Source: Modicisalibacter coralii (GTDB lineage: Bacteria; Pseudomonadota; Gammaproteobacteria; Pseudomonadales; Halomonadaceae). Taken from it: DNA of 64,000 nucleotides. Below are positions 26,489-36,154 of the stretch, piece after piece. The stretch's first letter is position 1. Every line of letters starts with the position of its first letter. Below the pieces are notes generated by a model, which ran no database searches, was not told where the DNA came from, and saw only the letters and a list, made by a program, of their open reading frames with translations. The position numbers were made by a program, and so were the translations under genes. Where the stretch lies: NCBI RefSeq assembly GCF_004117855.1, contig NZ_QWBW01000009.1:171534-235533 (forward strand), written 5' to 3'.

Positions 26489-27049
26489 TCATCGTCCTCC
26501 GGGCGGGAAGGTCCGGCGCTGCGCGAGGATATGCAGCGTGCGCACGGCGAGCGTGAAGCAGAGCAGGTACAGGCCCAGTAGTACCGCGCCCTGGGGGATC
26601 CACAGCGGGGTGCGGGCCATCGTCTCGCTGATGATGCCGCGCGCGAAGCTGCGCTCCACGGCCAGCGTCCAGTAGCGTGCCAGCCAGCCGAAGGCGAGCA
26701 GGGCCGTGAGGCTGGCGAACAGCTCCAGCGGCCAGCGCCAGCCCTGGGGCAGGCGCTCGAGGACCAGGGAAACGCGGATCAACCCATCCTTTTCCAGGGC
26801 GTAGGGCATGCCGAGGAAGGTCATTGCCGCCACGCTGTAGCCGATGTATTCGTCGAGGATGAACGTGGAGCGACCGAACAGGCGCAGGCCGATCTCGAGC
26901 AGGATGTGCCCGAGCATGTACACCACCAGCAGCATGGCGACACCGGCGCCCAGCGCCGCCAGGGCGCTGGACAGCCGGCCGAGCACGGCGACGACGGGAT
27001 GTACCCGGCGCGGCGTTGCGGTCTCCCCGGCAGGTTCGGGGGCCGCCAT
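26489..27049 (-). CDS. TRAP transporter small permease (DctQ)
   Basis: The 186-residue protein has four hydrophobic segments. It shows the DctQ pattern FILDEYIGYSVAAMTFLGMP followed by a charged loop (EKDGLIRVSLVLERLP). It starts at ATG 27049, sharing its A with the stop codon of the binding-protein gene (TGATG), so translation is coupled. The stop abuts the DctM start. Confidence 0.92.
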   Translation of the reverse strand: MAAPEPAGETATPRRVHPVVAVLGRLSSALAALGAGVAMLLVVYMLGHILLEIGLRLFGRSTFILDEYIGYSVAAMTFLGMPYALEKDGLIRVSLVLERLPQGWRWPLELFASLTALLAFGWLARYWTLAVERSFARGIISETMARTPLWIPQGAVLLGLYLLCFTLAVRTLHILAQRRTFPPGGR

Positions 27050-28062
27050 CACGGGGCCTCTGGGTCGCGGTACTGTTCGAGGATGCGCTGGCCGCGATCG
27101 CCGGCCGACTCGACCCAGTGGGCGACCACCGGCTCGGCCGCCTTCTCCAGGCCGGCCTGGAACTCGCCCGGGATGGGGTCGTGGATGGCCACCTGGTGCT
27201 CGCGCAACTCGGCGTAGTTCTGTGCCAGACGCTGTTTCACGACCTCCCAGTTGTGGGCGTCGGTCTCCTTGGCCGCCTGGAGCACCGCCTGCTGGTTGGC
27301 CTCGCTGAGATCCTCGAAGGCATCCCGGTTCATGTGCACCATGTTGAGCGGAACGGCGTAGTTGATGGCGCTGAAATCGCTGAGGTGTTCCCAGAAGCTG
27401 CCGTTGGCGCCGGCCTCGGCCGAGGTCAGCACCGCCTCGATACCGCCGGTGGCGAGCTGGGGCACGACATCGGCCCAGGACAGTTTCACCGGCGAGGCGC
27501 CGGCGCTCAACAAGGCTTCCGTGCCGTTGCGGTCGTAGCTGCGGATCTTGAGGCCATCGAGGTCCTTCATGCTGGTCACCGGAGTCTTGGACCAGATGCC
27601 GCTGGCCGGCCACGGCGAGGCATAGAGCAGGATCTGGTCATTGGCCTCGAAGACCTTGGCGTACTCGGGCCGGGCGATATTGTAGAGGCGGTGCGCGGAT
27701 TCGACGTCGTCCGCCAGGAAGGGCAGCGACGACAGCAGGAAGATGGGGTCCACGCCGCCGAGAGTGCCGGAGAGGCTGTCGGCGATCTGCACGGCGTTGT
27801 CGGCCACGGCATAGAAGTGATCCGCCGAGCGGAAACCCAGCGAGCCGCCGGTGTGCAGGGTGATGTCGACCTCGCCGTCGGTCAGGTCCTTGACCCGGTC
27901 GATGAACCAGGCATCGCCCTGGGCATGGATCGAGCTGGCATTGTATTCGTTGGAGAAATCCATGGACGCCGAGTAGACGGGGGCGGCCAGAGCCGCCAGG
28001 CCGAGCGCCAGCAGCGAGCGCGTCACGAGGCGGGCGGGGGAAATGGACAATCTGCCGGGCAT
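27049..28062 (-). CDS. TRAP transporter periplasmic binding protein (DctP)
   Basis: The 337-residue protein has a signal peptide (LVTRSLLALGLAALAAPVYS) and a DctP fold: ASSIHAQGDAWFIDRVKDLT, the GSLGFRSADHF region, and the conserved Arg in LKIRSYDRNGTEAL that contacts a carboxylate ligand. Most DctP proteins bind organic acids. ATG 28062 follows AAGGA. The dctPQM order and coupling are complete, so the transporter should be functional. The substrate is not identifiable. Confidence 0.93.
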   Translation of the reverse strand: MPGRLSISPARLVTRSLLALGLAALAAPVYSASMDFSNEYNASSIHAQGDAWFIDRVKDLTDGEVDITLHTGGSLGFRSADHFYAVADNAVQIADSLSGTLGGVDPIFLLSSLPFLADDVESAHRLYNIARPEYAKVFEANDQILLYASPWPASGIWSKTPVTSMKDLDGLKIRSYDRNGTEALLSAGASPVKLSWADVVPQLATGGIEAVLTSAEAGANGSFWEHLSDFSAINYAVPLNMVHMNRDAFEDLSEANQQAVLQAAKETDAHNWEVVKQRLAQNYAELREHQVAIHDPIPGEFQAGLEKAAEPVVAHWVESAGDRGQRILEQYRDPEAP

Positions 28063-28096
28063 GGGTGAGTCCTTGTTGTTGGTCGATCCTTGAGCT

Positions 28097-28112
28097 TCGG
28101 GAAACGTCCCGA
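28097..28112. promoter_or_regulatory. Small palindrome in divergent promoter
   Basis: TCGGGA-AACG-TCCCGA is a perfect inverted repeat 35 bases upstream of the DctP start, in the 213-base divergent region shared with the SSS symporter. It may be an operator for a regulator encoded elsewhere. No regulator gene is adjacent. Confidence 0.3.
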
Positions 28113-28275
28113 CCGAGGGCGGTCTCTGGACGACGCAAAGCGTTCCCTGTGCGACGCCGGCACCCGTGCGGGGGGCGCGCCGTCGGGTCGTGTGAGGTGC
28201 GCCAGCGGCAAGCGGTATCGGCGCGGTGTCGTGCAAACCTTTCGGGGTGACGCTGAGAGAACGACCGGCCCGGGC

Positions 28276-30069
28276 ATGGCCAGCATCATGGCGAATACCA
28301 ACAAGTCCACAATCACGGTCATTGCCATGATCTACACCATCGCCATTCTGCTCAGCCTGATCGGCTATTTCGTCATCGGCCACCTGGCCGGGCGTCGCGT
28401 CAAGCACCTCGACGATTACCTGGTCGCCGGGCGCAACGCCCCGACCTTCCTGATTCTCGGCACCCTGGTGGCCAGCTACCTGAGTACCAGCGCCTTTCTC
28501 GGCGAGACCGGCTTCGCCTACGCCGGGTACCCCTTCGTCATGCTGATCTTCGCCGCCGTCAGCACCTCCGGCTGCCTGCTGGGAGCGCTGGCCTTCGGCC
28601 GCTACCTGCGGCGCAGTGGCGCGCTCACGGTGCCCGAGTTCTTCGGCAAGCGCTTCGCCTCGCGGCGCGTGCAGGTGATTGCCGGGCTGACCACGGTGGT
28701 CGGTCTGGGCGCCTACCTGCTGGGGGTGATGCAGGGCGCCGGGATCATGTTCGAGGAACTCACCGGGCTGCCGTACTGGGTCGGCCTGGTGCTGGTCTGG
28801 CTGACCTATACCGGCTTCATCCTCTACTCGGGCTCGCCGGGTGTGGTGCTGACCGACACGGTGATGTTCGTGATCTTCTCGCTGGCCGCGCTGGGCGGGT
28901 CGCTGTACATCATCGACGACCTGGGCGGTTGGCACGGCGTCATCGAAGGGCTGCTGAGCCAGTCCGACAAGCCCGGCATCGCGCTGTGGCACGGTGTCAT
29001 TCAGGGCGAGGACGCCACCTTCTCCTCGCCCGGCGAGGCACTGACCTGGGGGCTGACGCTGGGTCTGGTGTGGGCCGCGGTGCTCGCCGCCAGCCCCTGG
29101 CAGGCCAGCCGCTACCTGATGGCGCGCAACGAGCACGTGGTGATGCGTTCGGCGATGCTCACCGCCGTGGCGCTGGCGATCTTCTATGCGCTGATGATGA
29201 TGACCGGCGCGGCCATCAACCTCTACGACCCCGGCCTCGACGGCGAACACGCCATGGTCTGGTCGGCGCTCAACGTGCTGCCCACCTGGCTGGGCATCGT
29301 CATTCTGACCGGCGTCTTCGCGGCCGGCCTGTCGTCCTGCTCGACCTTCCTGTCGATCATCGGCTTCAGCCTGTCCAACGACATCCTGCCCGCCTCGCGC
29401 GACGAGAAGACCGCCATGCGCACCAGCCGCATCGCGGTCCTCGCCGCCGGGCTGATCGCCCTGGTGCTGGCGTTGTTCCAGCCGCCGGCGGTGATGGCCG
29501 TGGTGTGGTTCGCGGCGACACTGTTCGCCTCGTCCTGGGGGCCGGTGGCGCTGATGAGCATCTGGAGCCGGCGGATCACCGCCGCCGGCGCGGCCTGGGG
29601 GCTGATCGTCGGCTTCGTCGGCAATCTGCTGCTCTCGCTGGCCGAGCAGGCCGGCTGGGTCACGCTGCCGGTCTACCTGCACCCGGTCGTGGTCAGCACC
29701 CTGGCGGCGCTCGTGGCCATCGTGGCGGCCTCGCGGCTGACCACGGTCAGCCCGGCGGAACGCGACTACCTGGCGAGCCTGCACCGGCGCGACGAGGCAA
29801 CCCAGGCGAACTGGGAAAGCGGCACGCGCCGGGTGGCCGTCGGCACCATGCTGGCGGGAATCCTGGTGGGCGTCTTCCTGTGGTACCAGTACGCGGACAC
29901 CCTCGCCGGGCTGGCCGGGCGCTTCGCCATCGCCGAATCGGCGACGCTGGGTGCCTACGCGCTGGCGGTGGGCTGTGGCGGCATGCTGCTCATCGCTGGC
30001 GGGGTCGGGTACCGGGTCGCCCGCACCCGCCGGGCCGGGGTAGCGCGAAGCGTCTCCAGCGGTGCCTGA
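28276..30069 (+). CDS. Sodium:solute symporter (SSS) family transporter
   Basis: The protein has 597 residues if translation begins at ATG 28276 (MASIMANTNKSTITVIAM); ATG 28288 is an alternative, and neither has a strong ribosome site. It has about thirteen hydrophobic segments, with the SSS motifs DDYLVAGRNAPTFLILGTL, AFLGETGFAYAGYP and GVFAAGLSSCSTFLSIIGFS. A C-terminal extension of two extra helices (about 490-597) is longer than the basic SSS core. It imports an unknown solute with Na+. It is divergent from the TRAP operon and may respond to the same signal. Confidence 0.9.
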   Translation: MASIMANTNKSTITVIAMIYTIAILLSLIGYFVIGHLAGRRVKHLDDYLVAGRNAPTFLILGTLVASYLSTSAFLGETGFAYAGYPFVMLIFAAVSTSGCLLGALAFGRYLRRSGALTVPEFFGKRFASRRVQVIAGLTTVVGLGAYLLGVMQGAGIMFEELTGLPYWVGLVLVWLTYTGFILYSGSPGVVLTDTVMFVIFSLAALGGSLYIIDDLGGWHGVIEGLLSQSDKPGIALWHGVIQGEDATFSSPGEALTWGLTLGLVWAAVLAASPWQASRYLMARNEHVVMRSAMLTAVALAIFYALMMMTGAAINLYDPGLDGEHAMVWSALNVLPTWLGIVILTGVFAAGLSSCSTFLSIIGFSLSNDILPASRDEKTAMRTSRIAVLAAGLIALVLALFQPPAVMAVVWFAATLFASSWGPVALMSIWSRRITAAGAAWGLIVGFVGNLLLSLAEQAGWVTLPVYLHPVVVSTLAALVAIVAASRLTTVSPAERDYLASLHRRDEATQANWESGTRRVAVGTMLAGILVGVFLWYQYADTLAGLAGRFAIAESATLGAYALAVGCGGMLLIAGGVGYRVARTRRAGVARSVSSGA

Positions 30070-30167
30070 CGCGGCGTGGCGGCCACGGCGCCGCCATTGC
30101 CGCCCGATCCACCCATCGGGGCCGCATCGCCGGGTGCGGCCCCGACTCGTCAAGCGAGGTGCCGGCG

Positions 30168-31049
30168 ATGTCTCTCGAGGTACAGGATCACCGTCACGGC
30201 CTGCTGCTGGCCACGTTCGGCATACTGGTGCTGAGTGTCGACAGCCTGCTGGTGCGCCTGGCGGACAGCGACGGCTGGGACATCGTGTTCTGGCGGGGCA
30301 GCCTGATGGCGCTGTCCGTGGGGCTGCTCTATGGCCGTAGGCACCGTCTCGCCACGCTGCGGGGGCACGCAGGCGCCGCGCTGCTGTCGGCGTTGCTGCT
30401 GGCCGCGACGTCGACGCTGTTCGTCCTGGCGGTCATGCATACCCGGGTGGCCAATGTCGTGGTCATCCTCAGCACCGCGCCGCTGTTCGCCGCGCTGTTC
30501 ACGCGGTTCTGCCTGCACGAGGCCGTCGCGGCGCGCACCTGGATGGCGATTGCCCTGGCGTCCCTGGGGCTGGTGATCGTCTTCGCCGGCTCGCTGCAGA
30601 GCGACGGGATGCTGGGCAATCTCTACGCGCTGGGCGCCTCGGCGGCCGTGGGCGGCAATCTCACCCTGCTGCGGCGCTTTCCCGTCATGGACCGGCTGCC
30701 GCTGATCGCGGTGGGCGGGCTCGTCTCGGCGGCGATCGCCTGGCCCATGGCGACCCCGCTGCGGCTCGACGCCGGCAGCTACGTCGTCCTCGCCGTCATG
30801 GGGCTGGTGCAGATGCCCCTGGCGACGGCGCTGATCAACAACGCCACGCGCTATCTGCCCTCCGCCGAAGTCGCGCTGTTCTACCTCGTCGAGGCGATAC
30901 TCGGCACGCTTTGGGTGTGGTGGATCCTCGGCGAGCGCCCGCCCGGCGCCACCCTCTACGGCGGCACGCTGACCCTGGTCACGCTGGTCGCCAACGCCTG
31001 GCTGGGGCTGCGGGCTAGGGCGGCTACCAGCCCCGGTCGAGCGGGCTGA
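30168..31049 (+). CDS. EamA-family (DMT) transporter
   Basis: The 293-residue protein has ten hydrophobic segments in two EamA halves, with WDIVFWRGSLMALSVGLLYG, RVANVVVILSTAPLFAALF and LPSAEVALFYLVEAILGTLW as landmarks. The start is ATG 30168, preceded by GCGAGGTGCC. It is an inner-membrane exporter of unknown substrate. A GC-rich hairpin (30118-30143) separates it from the SSS gene, so it may have its own promoter. Confidence 0.88.
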   Translation: MSLEVQDHRHGLLLATFGILVLSVDSLLVRLADSDGWDIVFWRGSLMALSVGLLYGRRHRLATLRGHAGAALLSALLLAATSTLFVLAVMHTRVANVVVILSTAPLFAALFTRFCLHEAVAARTWMAIALASLGLVIVFAGSLQSDGMLGNLYALGASAAVGGNLTLLRRFPVMDRLPLIAVGGLVSAAIAWPMATPLRLDAGSYVVLAVMGLVQMPLATALINNATRYLPSAEVALFYLVEAILGTLWVWWILGERPPGATLYGGTLTLVTLVANAWLGLRARAATSPGRAG

Positions 31050-31056
31050 GCAGGCG

Positions 31057-31278
31057 TCACTCGGCGTGCCGTCGGCGCAACGGCTCGAGCAGGTCGCTCA
31101 GGCCGTTGTGGTCGATCTCGTGCATCAGTTCGAGCAACTGGCCGATCTCGCCGCGCGGAAAGCCCTCGCGGGCGAACCAGTTGAGATAGGGGCCGGGCAG
31201 GTCGGCGATCGGCCGACCCTCGTACTTGCCGAAGGGCATGCGGCGGGTGAGCAGTTTTTCCAGGTCTTCGGGTTTCAC
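31057..31278 (-). CDS. DUF3820 family protein
   Basis: The 73-residue protein contains the hallmark MPFGKYEGRPIADLPGPYLN followed by WFAREGFPRGEIGQLLELMHEI, the DUF3820 (putative quorum-sensing-regulated or exonuclease-associated) motif. The start is GTG 31278, with CAGGAG five bases upstream. Small proteins of this type are widespread in gammaproteobacteria and their function is not settled. Confidence 0.9.
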   Translation of the reverse strand: MKPEDLEKLLTRRMPFGKYEGRPIADLPGPYLNWFAREGFPRGEIGQLLELMHEIDHNGLSDLLEPLRRRHAE

Positions 31279-31347
31279 GCTGGCTCCTGTGTCGATCGCG
31301 CGATTATGCCATGCGGCTTCCGGTTGCCGTCCGGCGGGCTCCAGCGG

Positions 31348-32337
31348 TCATGGAACGGAAGGCTTGTCGTGCCGGTGAAGGTCCCGGGTGGCGTCGATCG
31401 CCGCGTCGATGGCACGGGGCTCGAGGACCAGGCCGACATGATCGATGCCGGGCAGCAGCTCGACCGGGGCCGCACTTCCCGCTTCCCGGAACACCGCGTC
31501 GAAGCGTTCGACGTGGAACACCGGGTCCTGCTCGCCGACCAGCACGTGCATCGGCCGCTGGACCGCGGCGATGGTCGCCCGGTAGTCGCGCTCCGGTCGG
31601 TAGTTCTGTGCCAGGTTGAAAGCGTACCAGGGCGTCAGGGCGGCCTTGGCCTCGTCGTTGAGGGCATAGCGAACCACCGGCAGGTGGTCGAAGGCGTGGA
31701 TGCCGAGCCGGTTCAACAGCAGGATCGCCAGGTAGCGGGGGATGCCGACGCGCACCCAGCCGCCGCTGCCGTGGCGGTAGGTGGGGGCATCCTGGCCGAT
31801 GAACGGCGCCAGCAGCAGGTAATGGTCGAACAGCCCCTGGTACCGGCCGCCGGCGACCCTGAGCGCGAAACCGCCGCCGGCGGAAAAGCCCACCAGCGTG
31901 GTCGGCGCGGCGGGAGTGACGGCCCGCATGAAGTCTTCCAGATCCTCTTCCAGTTGACCGACATGGTCGATCACGCCCCGGGTGCCGGAGCCGCCGTGGC
32001 CGCGCACATCCAGCGCGTAGGCGGCGTAGCCGGCATCGGCGTAGGCCCGGGCCAGCGGGTGCAGGCTCCAGCTGGTGGCCGAGGAACCGTGGAGCAGGAC
32101 CACGCTGCCTCGCTGCGCCGTGGCGTGGGGCGGGTAATGGCGAAAGGCCAGTTGCGACCCGTCGCGCGCCGGGTAGTGGCTGGGCGCCGGCAGGTCGCTG
32201 TCGTCCAGCGCCTTGAAGGGTTCGGTGATGCCCTTGGCCACGGGCGGGCTGGACGGCCCGCCGAAGAGAAGGGCCAGCACCACGGCAACGGGCAGGCCGA
32301 TGACGATCAGGAGTACGGCAATGAGGAGGAGTTTCAT
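31348..32337 (-). CDS. Alpha/beta hydrolase
   Basis: The 329-residue protein has an N-terminal membrane anchor or signal (MKLLLIAVLLIVIGLPVAVV). The alpha/beta hydrolase core has the oxyanion-hole HGSS motif, the nucleophile elbow GFSAGG (Ser), an Asp in GEQDPVFH and the catalytic His in GIDHVGL. It resembles serine aminopeptidase/monoacylglycerol lipase-like lipases facing the periplasm or the inner membrane. The start at 32337 was chosen because the longer frame upstream runs through the next divergent gene. Substrate unknown. Confidence 0.88.
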   Translation of the reverse strand: MKLLLIAVLLIVIGLPVAVVLALLFGGPSSPPVAKGITEPFKALDDSDLPAPSHYPARDGSQLAFRHYPPHATAQRGSVVLLHGSSATSWSLHPLARAYADAGYAAYALDVRGHGGSGTRGVIDHVGQLEEDLEDFMRAVTPAAPTTLVGFSAGGGFALRVAGGRYQGLFDHYLLLAPFIGQDAPTYRHGSGGWVRVGIPRYLAILLLNRLGIHAFDHLPVVRYALNDEAKAALTPWYAFNLAQNYRPERDYRATIAAVQRPMHVLVGEQDPVFHVERFDAVFREAGSAAPVELLPGIDHVGLVLEPRAIDAAIDATRDLHRHDKPSVP

Positions 32338-32550
32338 CGGCTTCTCGTGTTGGCGACGTGCTGCCAGCCTAGCGCTTCCCGGCGGTGGCTGGCGAGCCGC
32401 GAGATTGACACGGGCCTGCGCTGCGGTAGGCTGATTCCAGCGCCGCAAGGCGTCCCCGTCCGCGGAAAGGGCTGCGCCCATCGCCACCATCGATGCCATC
32501 CATACGACTCCCGGCCTGTCCGGCGGACGCAGGCGCATGGAGGGAATCGT

Positions 32551-33762
32551 ATGACCCCGTCCAGCCGGCCCGACGCCATCTCCCATGGCCGCCTCAACCT
32601 CGAACAGCAGCGCAAGCGTGCCAAGGAATTGCTCAAGGCGGTTCGGGCGAACGAGCCCCACGCCCTGGCGCGTGTCCTCGACCATCTGCCGCCGCGTCAG
32701 ACGCCTCTCAAGCTGGCCGACGCCCAGTTCGTCATCGCCCGGGAAAGGGGTTTTGCCAGTTGGGCCCGGTTGAAGGCACACATCGGCGCGCTCGATGCCG
32801 CGAAGGCGCAGCTCGCCGAGCGGGGCGACCGCGACCTGGCCACGCTGCACATCCGCTGCGGCAACGATATCGAACACAGCCTGCGCACGGCGGGCTTCGT
32901 CGGCGACTTCCTGGAATTTTCCGACCCGTTCTGCCTCGGGCCGCTGGCCGATCTGCCGCCGGACGCACTGATGCGGTTGCGGGCCCGCTTTCTGGCCGGC
33001 GCCTTCGCCATGACCGAGGCGGATGCCCTGGGGCGCCTGCGCGCCAGCTACGAACGGCTGGAGAGCCTCGAACGCTATCAACGCATCGTGCTGTGGTTCG
33101 AGCACGACAGCTACGATCAGCTCCTGCTGGCCTACCTGCTGCACCGCTTGAATCGGCAGCGTCCCGAGGCACGCGTCGAGCTGATCGCGGTGGACAGCAT
33201 CCCCGGTGTGGCGCGTTTCATCGGTATCGGCCAGCTCGCCCCCGATCTGCTCGCCTGGCTGTGGCGGCAGCGCCGCCCGGTGCAGGCCCCGCTGCTGGAA
33301 CTCGGCACGCGTGCCTGGGGTGCGCTGGTCGCCGACCGGCCCGACCCGCTCGAGGCCCTGGTCGCCACCGGCACGCCGGCGCTACCGATGATGGGGCGGG
33401 CGCTCGCCCGGCACCTTCGGGAACTGCCCGAGCCGACGACGGGGCTCGGGCTGACCGAGCGGCTCACGCTGGAGAGCGTCCGCGACCATGGCCCGTTGAC
33501 GGTCGGCCAGGCGTTTTCGCGCTTGATGCGCGAGTCCGAACCGCTGCCCTACCTGGGCGACCTGATGTTCTGGTGGCAGATCCAGGCGCTGATCGAGGCG
33601 CCACGGCCGCTGCTCGCGATCACCGACACCGACTGCGAATGGCCCCAGCGGACGCTCGCCCTGACGACGCTGGGCAGGGAAGTGCTGGCCGGCCGGCGCA
33701 ACTGGCTGGATTTCGTGACGACGGCCCGCTGGGTCGGGGGCATCCGTATCGCGCCGCATTGA
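32551..33762 (+). CDS. DUF1835-domain protein
   Basis: The 403-residue protein starts at ATG 32551, after GGAGGGAATCGT. Its N-terminal segment (about 15-75, LEQQRKRAKELLKAV to FVIARERGFASWARLK) resembles a motif found in ankyrin-associated proteins. A DUF1835 domain (about 100-230) follows, with LHIRCGNDIEHSLRTAGF, GDFLEFSDPFCLGPL and VLWFEHDSYDQLLLAYLL. The C-terminal region (GLTERLTLESVRDHGPLTVG) looks like the partner DUF3658. Function is unknown; the conserved Asp/Glu/His residues hint at an enzyme. Confidence 0.85.
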   Translation: MTPSSRPDAISHGRLNLEQQRKRAKELLKAVRANEPHALARVLDHLPPRQTPLKLADAQFVIARERGFASWARLKAHIGALDAAKAQLAERGDRDLATLHIRCGNDIEHSLRTAGFVGDFLEFSDPFCLGPLADLPPDALMRLRARFLAGAFAMTEADALGRLRASYERLESLERYQRIVLWFEHDSYDQLLLAYLLHRLNRQRPEARVELIAVDSIPGVARFIGIGQLAPDLLAWLWRQRRPVQAPLLELGTRAWGALVADRPDPLEALVATGTPALPMMGRALARHLRELPEPTTGLGLTERLTLESVRDHGPLTVGQAFSRLMRESEPLPYLGDLMFWWQIQALIEAPRPLLAITDTDCEWPQRTLALTTLGREVLAGRRNWLDFVTTARWVGGIRIAPH

Positions 33763-34020
33763 GGGGTGTGCCCGGCGGGCTATGTCAGAGGATGGCGGCC
33801 GGCTCCACGGCTGTCTCTGAATAGGGGGGCCTTGCTGTCCAATTTTCACGGGTGTCCATGAAAAATGGACATATTGAATTATTGGACATCAGAAGGCGCT
33901 GGAACGGGAAATCGCCGAGACGGCGACCCACGGCCGGCGTCTTACACGACGCGGGCCCCGAACGAGACGGCATGAGTGGATGGACAGGACGGATTGGTGG
34001 TCGTGTCGCCAGCCAGCCAC

Positions 34021-35220
34021 TCATGACCGTGCCGTGCTGTGAAGGCGCCAGTCCTCGCTGGACAGGGAGTCGCCGGGCGACAGGCGCGGGACCATGACCA
34101 TCTGCACCAGGATGCCCACCAGCATGATGCCCCAGGCCAGGGTCAGATCATCGAAGGCGTCGCGCAGCAGACCGGCCAGGAACGGCATGACGCTGGCGAT
34201 GATGTACCCGCCGCCCTGGACGAAGCCCAGCAGGGCGCCCGCCTGGCGCGCCGCCTGCAGATGGTCGACGGCGATGATCAATGACATCGGGAACAGCCCG
34301 CCGATGCCCAGGCCGAGCAGCAACAGGGCCGGGAGGGCGAGCGGTTGCGGCGCGACGATCAGGCTCAGCAGACCCAGCGCGATGACCACGAGGATGACGT
34401 AGAACACCGGGCGGCGGTCCGGGAAGCGGTCAACGACCGACGAGAGGCCGACGGCGGCGACGACCTGAGCCAGGGTCAACCCGCCCAGCAGGAAGCCACT
34501 GGCCGTCTCCGACCATCCCAACTGGACATAAAAGGGCGGCAGCCAGGCCAGCACCAGGGTGTAGGCGGCGGTACCGATGCCGAAGAACAGCATCAGGTAC
34601 CAGGCGCGCGGTGACGCCATCGGCAGGCCCGGCCCACCGCCGGCGTCGGCCCCCGGCCGTGGCGTGCCGACCCGGCGCCAGCCGAGCAGGGCCAGAATGG
34701 CGAAGGCCGCCCATACCGATAGTGCCACGGGCCAGCCCTGCATCGCCGACAACGGGGCGACCAGCGACGAGGACACCATGGCGCCGGCCATGATGCCGAC
34801 CGTGTAAAGGGCCATTAGCTGGCCGGCCTTGGCGCCGTGGTCCCGCTTGATCATCCCGGGCAGGGTCGCCTGGATGACGGCGATACCGATGCCGCCCGCC
34901 GCGGCGGTGGCGATCAGGCCCGCCTCGCCGTGGAAGGGCAGGCGCGCCAGGGTCGCCGCACCCACCATCACCAGGCCGTACTGCACCGTCTTCTCGACGC
35001 CCAGAACGCGCTGCAGCATGCCGCCCAGCAAGGCAAACAGTCCCATGGCCAGCACTGGCAGCGTGGTCAACAGCCCGGCGGTGGTATCGCCGATGCCGGT
35101 CGCTGCCTGAACGCTGGCGAGGATGGGGCCGACGGCCGCCATGATGGGACGGAGGTTCAGCCCCACCAGCACGACGGTGAGTGCAACCAGCGCATGGCGC
35201 CCGGCGTTGGCATTCGACAT
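34021..35220 (-). CDS. CynX/NimT-family MFS transporter
   Basis: The 399-residue protein has twelve hydrophobic segments. The first helix, VVLVGLNLRPIMAAVGPILA, is the CynX-family signature of cyanate/2-nitroimidazole-type transporters. The start is ATG 35220, eight bases from GGAGGA. Upstream lies a half-match to the MarR operator found at 37931-37980. Between this gene and the DUF1835 gene (33763-34020) I see only a small hairpin, TGTCCA/TGGACA, and no gene. Confidence 0.88.
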   Translation of the reverse strand: MSNANAGRHALVALTVVLVGLNLRPIMAAVGPILASVQAATGIGDTTAGLLTTLPVLAMGLFALLGGMLQRVLGVEKTVQYGLVMVGAATLARLPFHGEAGLIATAAAGGIGIAVIQATLPGMIKRDHGAKAGQLMALYTVGIMAGAMVSSSLVAPLSAMQGWPVALSVWAAFAILALLGWRRVGTPRPGADAGGGPGLPMASPRAWYLMLFFGIGTAAYTLVLAWLPPFYVQLGWSETASGFLLGGLTLAQVVAAVGLSSVVDRFPDRRPVFYVILVVIALGLLSLIVAPQPLALPALLLLGLGIGGLFPMSLIIAVDHLQAARQAGALLGFVQGGGYIIASVMPFLAGLLRDAFDDLTLAWGIMLVGILVQMVMVPRLSPGDSLSSEDWRLHSTARS

Positions 35221-35269
35221 GGCGTCCTCCAGGGGGTCGATGTTCGGCTAGATTCTCGATATAAAGTAT

Positions 35270-35282
35270 CTTTACGTCAAGG
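35270..35282. promoter_or_regulatory. MarR-type half-site upstream of the CynX-like gene
   Basis: CTTTACGTCAAGG, 50 bases upstream of the transporter start, resembles the TTGACGTCAA core present twice in the marR palindrome at 37931-37980. It suggests cross-regulation. Confidence 0.35.
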
Positions 35283-35416
35283 TATGTGCCCGACAATCGA
35301 TGTGCATCGAGGGGCTACCGCATGGGCGCACGGCCGATTGCCTCGACGCTGGAAAGCGCGCGCAGCGGTGCGAGGAGGCTGTCTACGCTATCTCGTCGCC
35401 GTCGGCGCCGACACGC

Positions 35417-36136
35417 TCAGGAGCGTCCGCCCAGACTGCCGCCGCCATCCACATCGATGACCTGGCCGGTGACGAAGCTCGCCGCGTCCGACATCAGAAA
35501 GCCGACGACAGCCGCGATTTCCTCGGGAGAGCCGAGCCGGCGCATGGGAATGGTCGCGATGACCTCCCGCTCCGCCTGGCTCCCGGCGGGGCGCGCCTGA
35601 TGGAAGAGTTCTGTGGCGGTAGGGCCCGGGGCGACCGCGTTGGCGGTAATCCCATGTTCGGCGAACTCCAGGGCCCAGCTTTTCGTGCAGCCCGCCAGCG
35701 CGCTCTTGGCGGCGGCATACGCCGTGCGGTTCCTGGCGCCGTGAATGGCCCGGCTGCAGATGTTGACGATGCGACCGAAGCGTCTCTCTCGCATGCCAGC
35801 GATCAACGCCTGGACGATCTGTATGGCGGTGCGCACGTTCAGGTCGTGGACGCTCTGCAGGGTGGCCAGATCGAGCGACTCCAGTGGCTGGGGAGAGGCG
35901 ATGCCGACATTGTTCACGATGCCATCTATCGCGTAGTCGGCCCTGACGTGCTCCAGCAGGTCCTGCGTGGTATCGATCCGGGAGAGATCGCCGCTCAGCA
36001 GGGTGCCCGGGAAGTTGGCTGCGTCGCCCTGGCGTGCCACCCCGACGATCCGGTGCCCCTGATCGGCCAATGTCTTCGCAATGGCCCATCCGATCCCCCG
36101 CGACGCGCCGGTGACGAGAAAGGTTCGGGGTTGCAT
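35417..36136 (-). CDS. SDR-family oxidoreductase (FabG-like)
   Basis: The 239-residue protein has TGASRGIGWAIA (cofactor), VNNVGIA, a catalytic region with Ser and YAAAKSALAG (Tyr-x3-Lys), and a C-terminal VTGQVIDVDGGGSLGG motif, the classical FabG-type pattern. I prefer ATG 36136 (MQPRTFLVTG), because GGAGA lies nine bases upstream. The in-frame ATG at 36151 abuts the palindromic repeat and has no ribosome site. Substrate unknown. Confidence 0.9.
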   Translation of the reverse strand: MQPRTFLVTGASRGIGWAIAKTLADQGHRIVGVARQGDAANFPGTLLSGDLSRIDTTQDLLEHVRADYAIDGIVNNVGIASPQPLESLDLATLQSVHDLNVRTAIQIVQALIAGMRERRFGRIVNICSRAIHGARNRTAYAAAKSALAGCTKSWALEFAEHGITANAVAPGPTATELFHQARPAGSQAEREVIATIPMRRLGSPEEIAAVVGFLMSDAASFVTGQVIDVDGGGSLGGRS

Positions 36137-36154
36137 GGGACGGTTCTCCATTTG

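Noticed and set aside
33852..34097. 81-codon frame starting MSMKNGHIELLDIRRRWNGK
   Set aside because: No ribosome site and no recognisable domain, and it runs into the 3' end of the convergent MFS gene. Probably non-coding.
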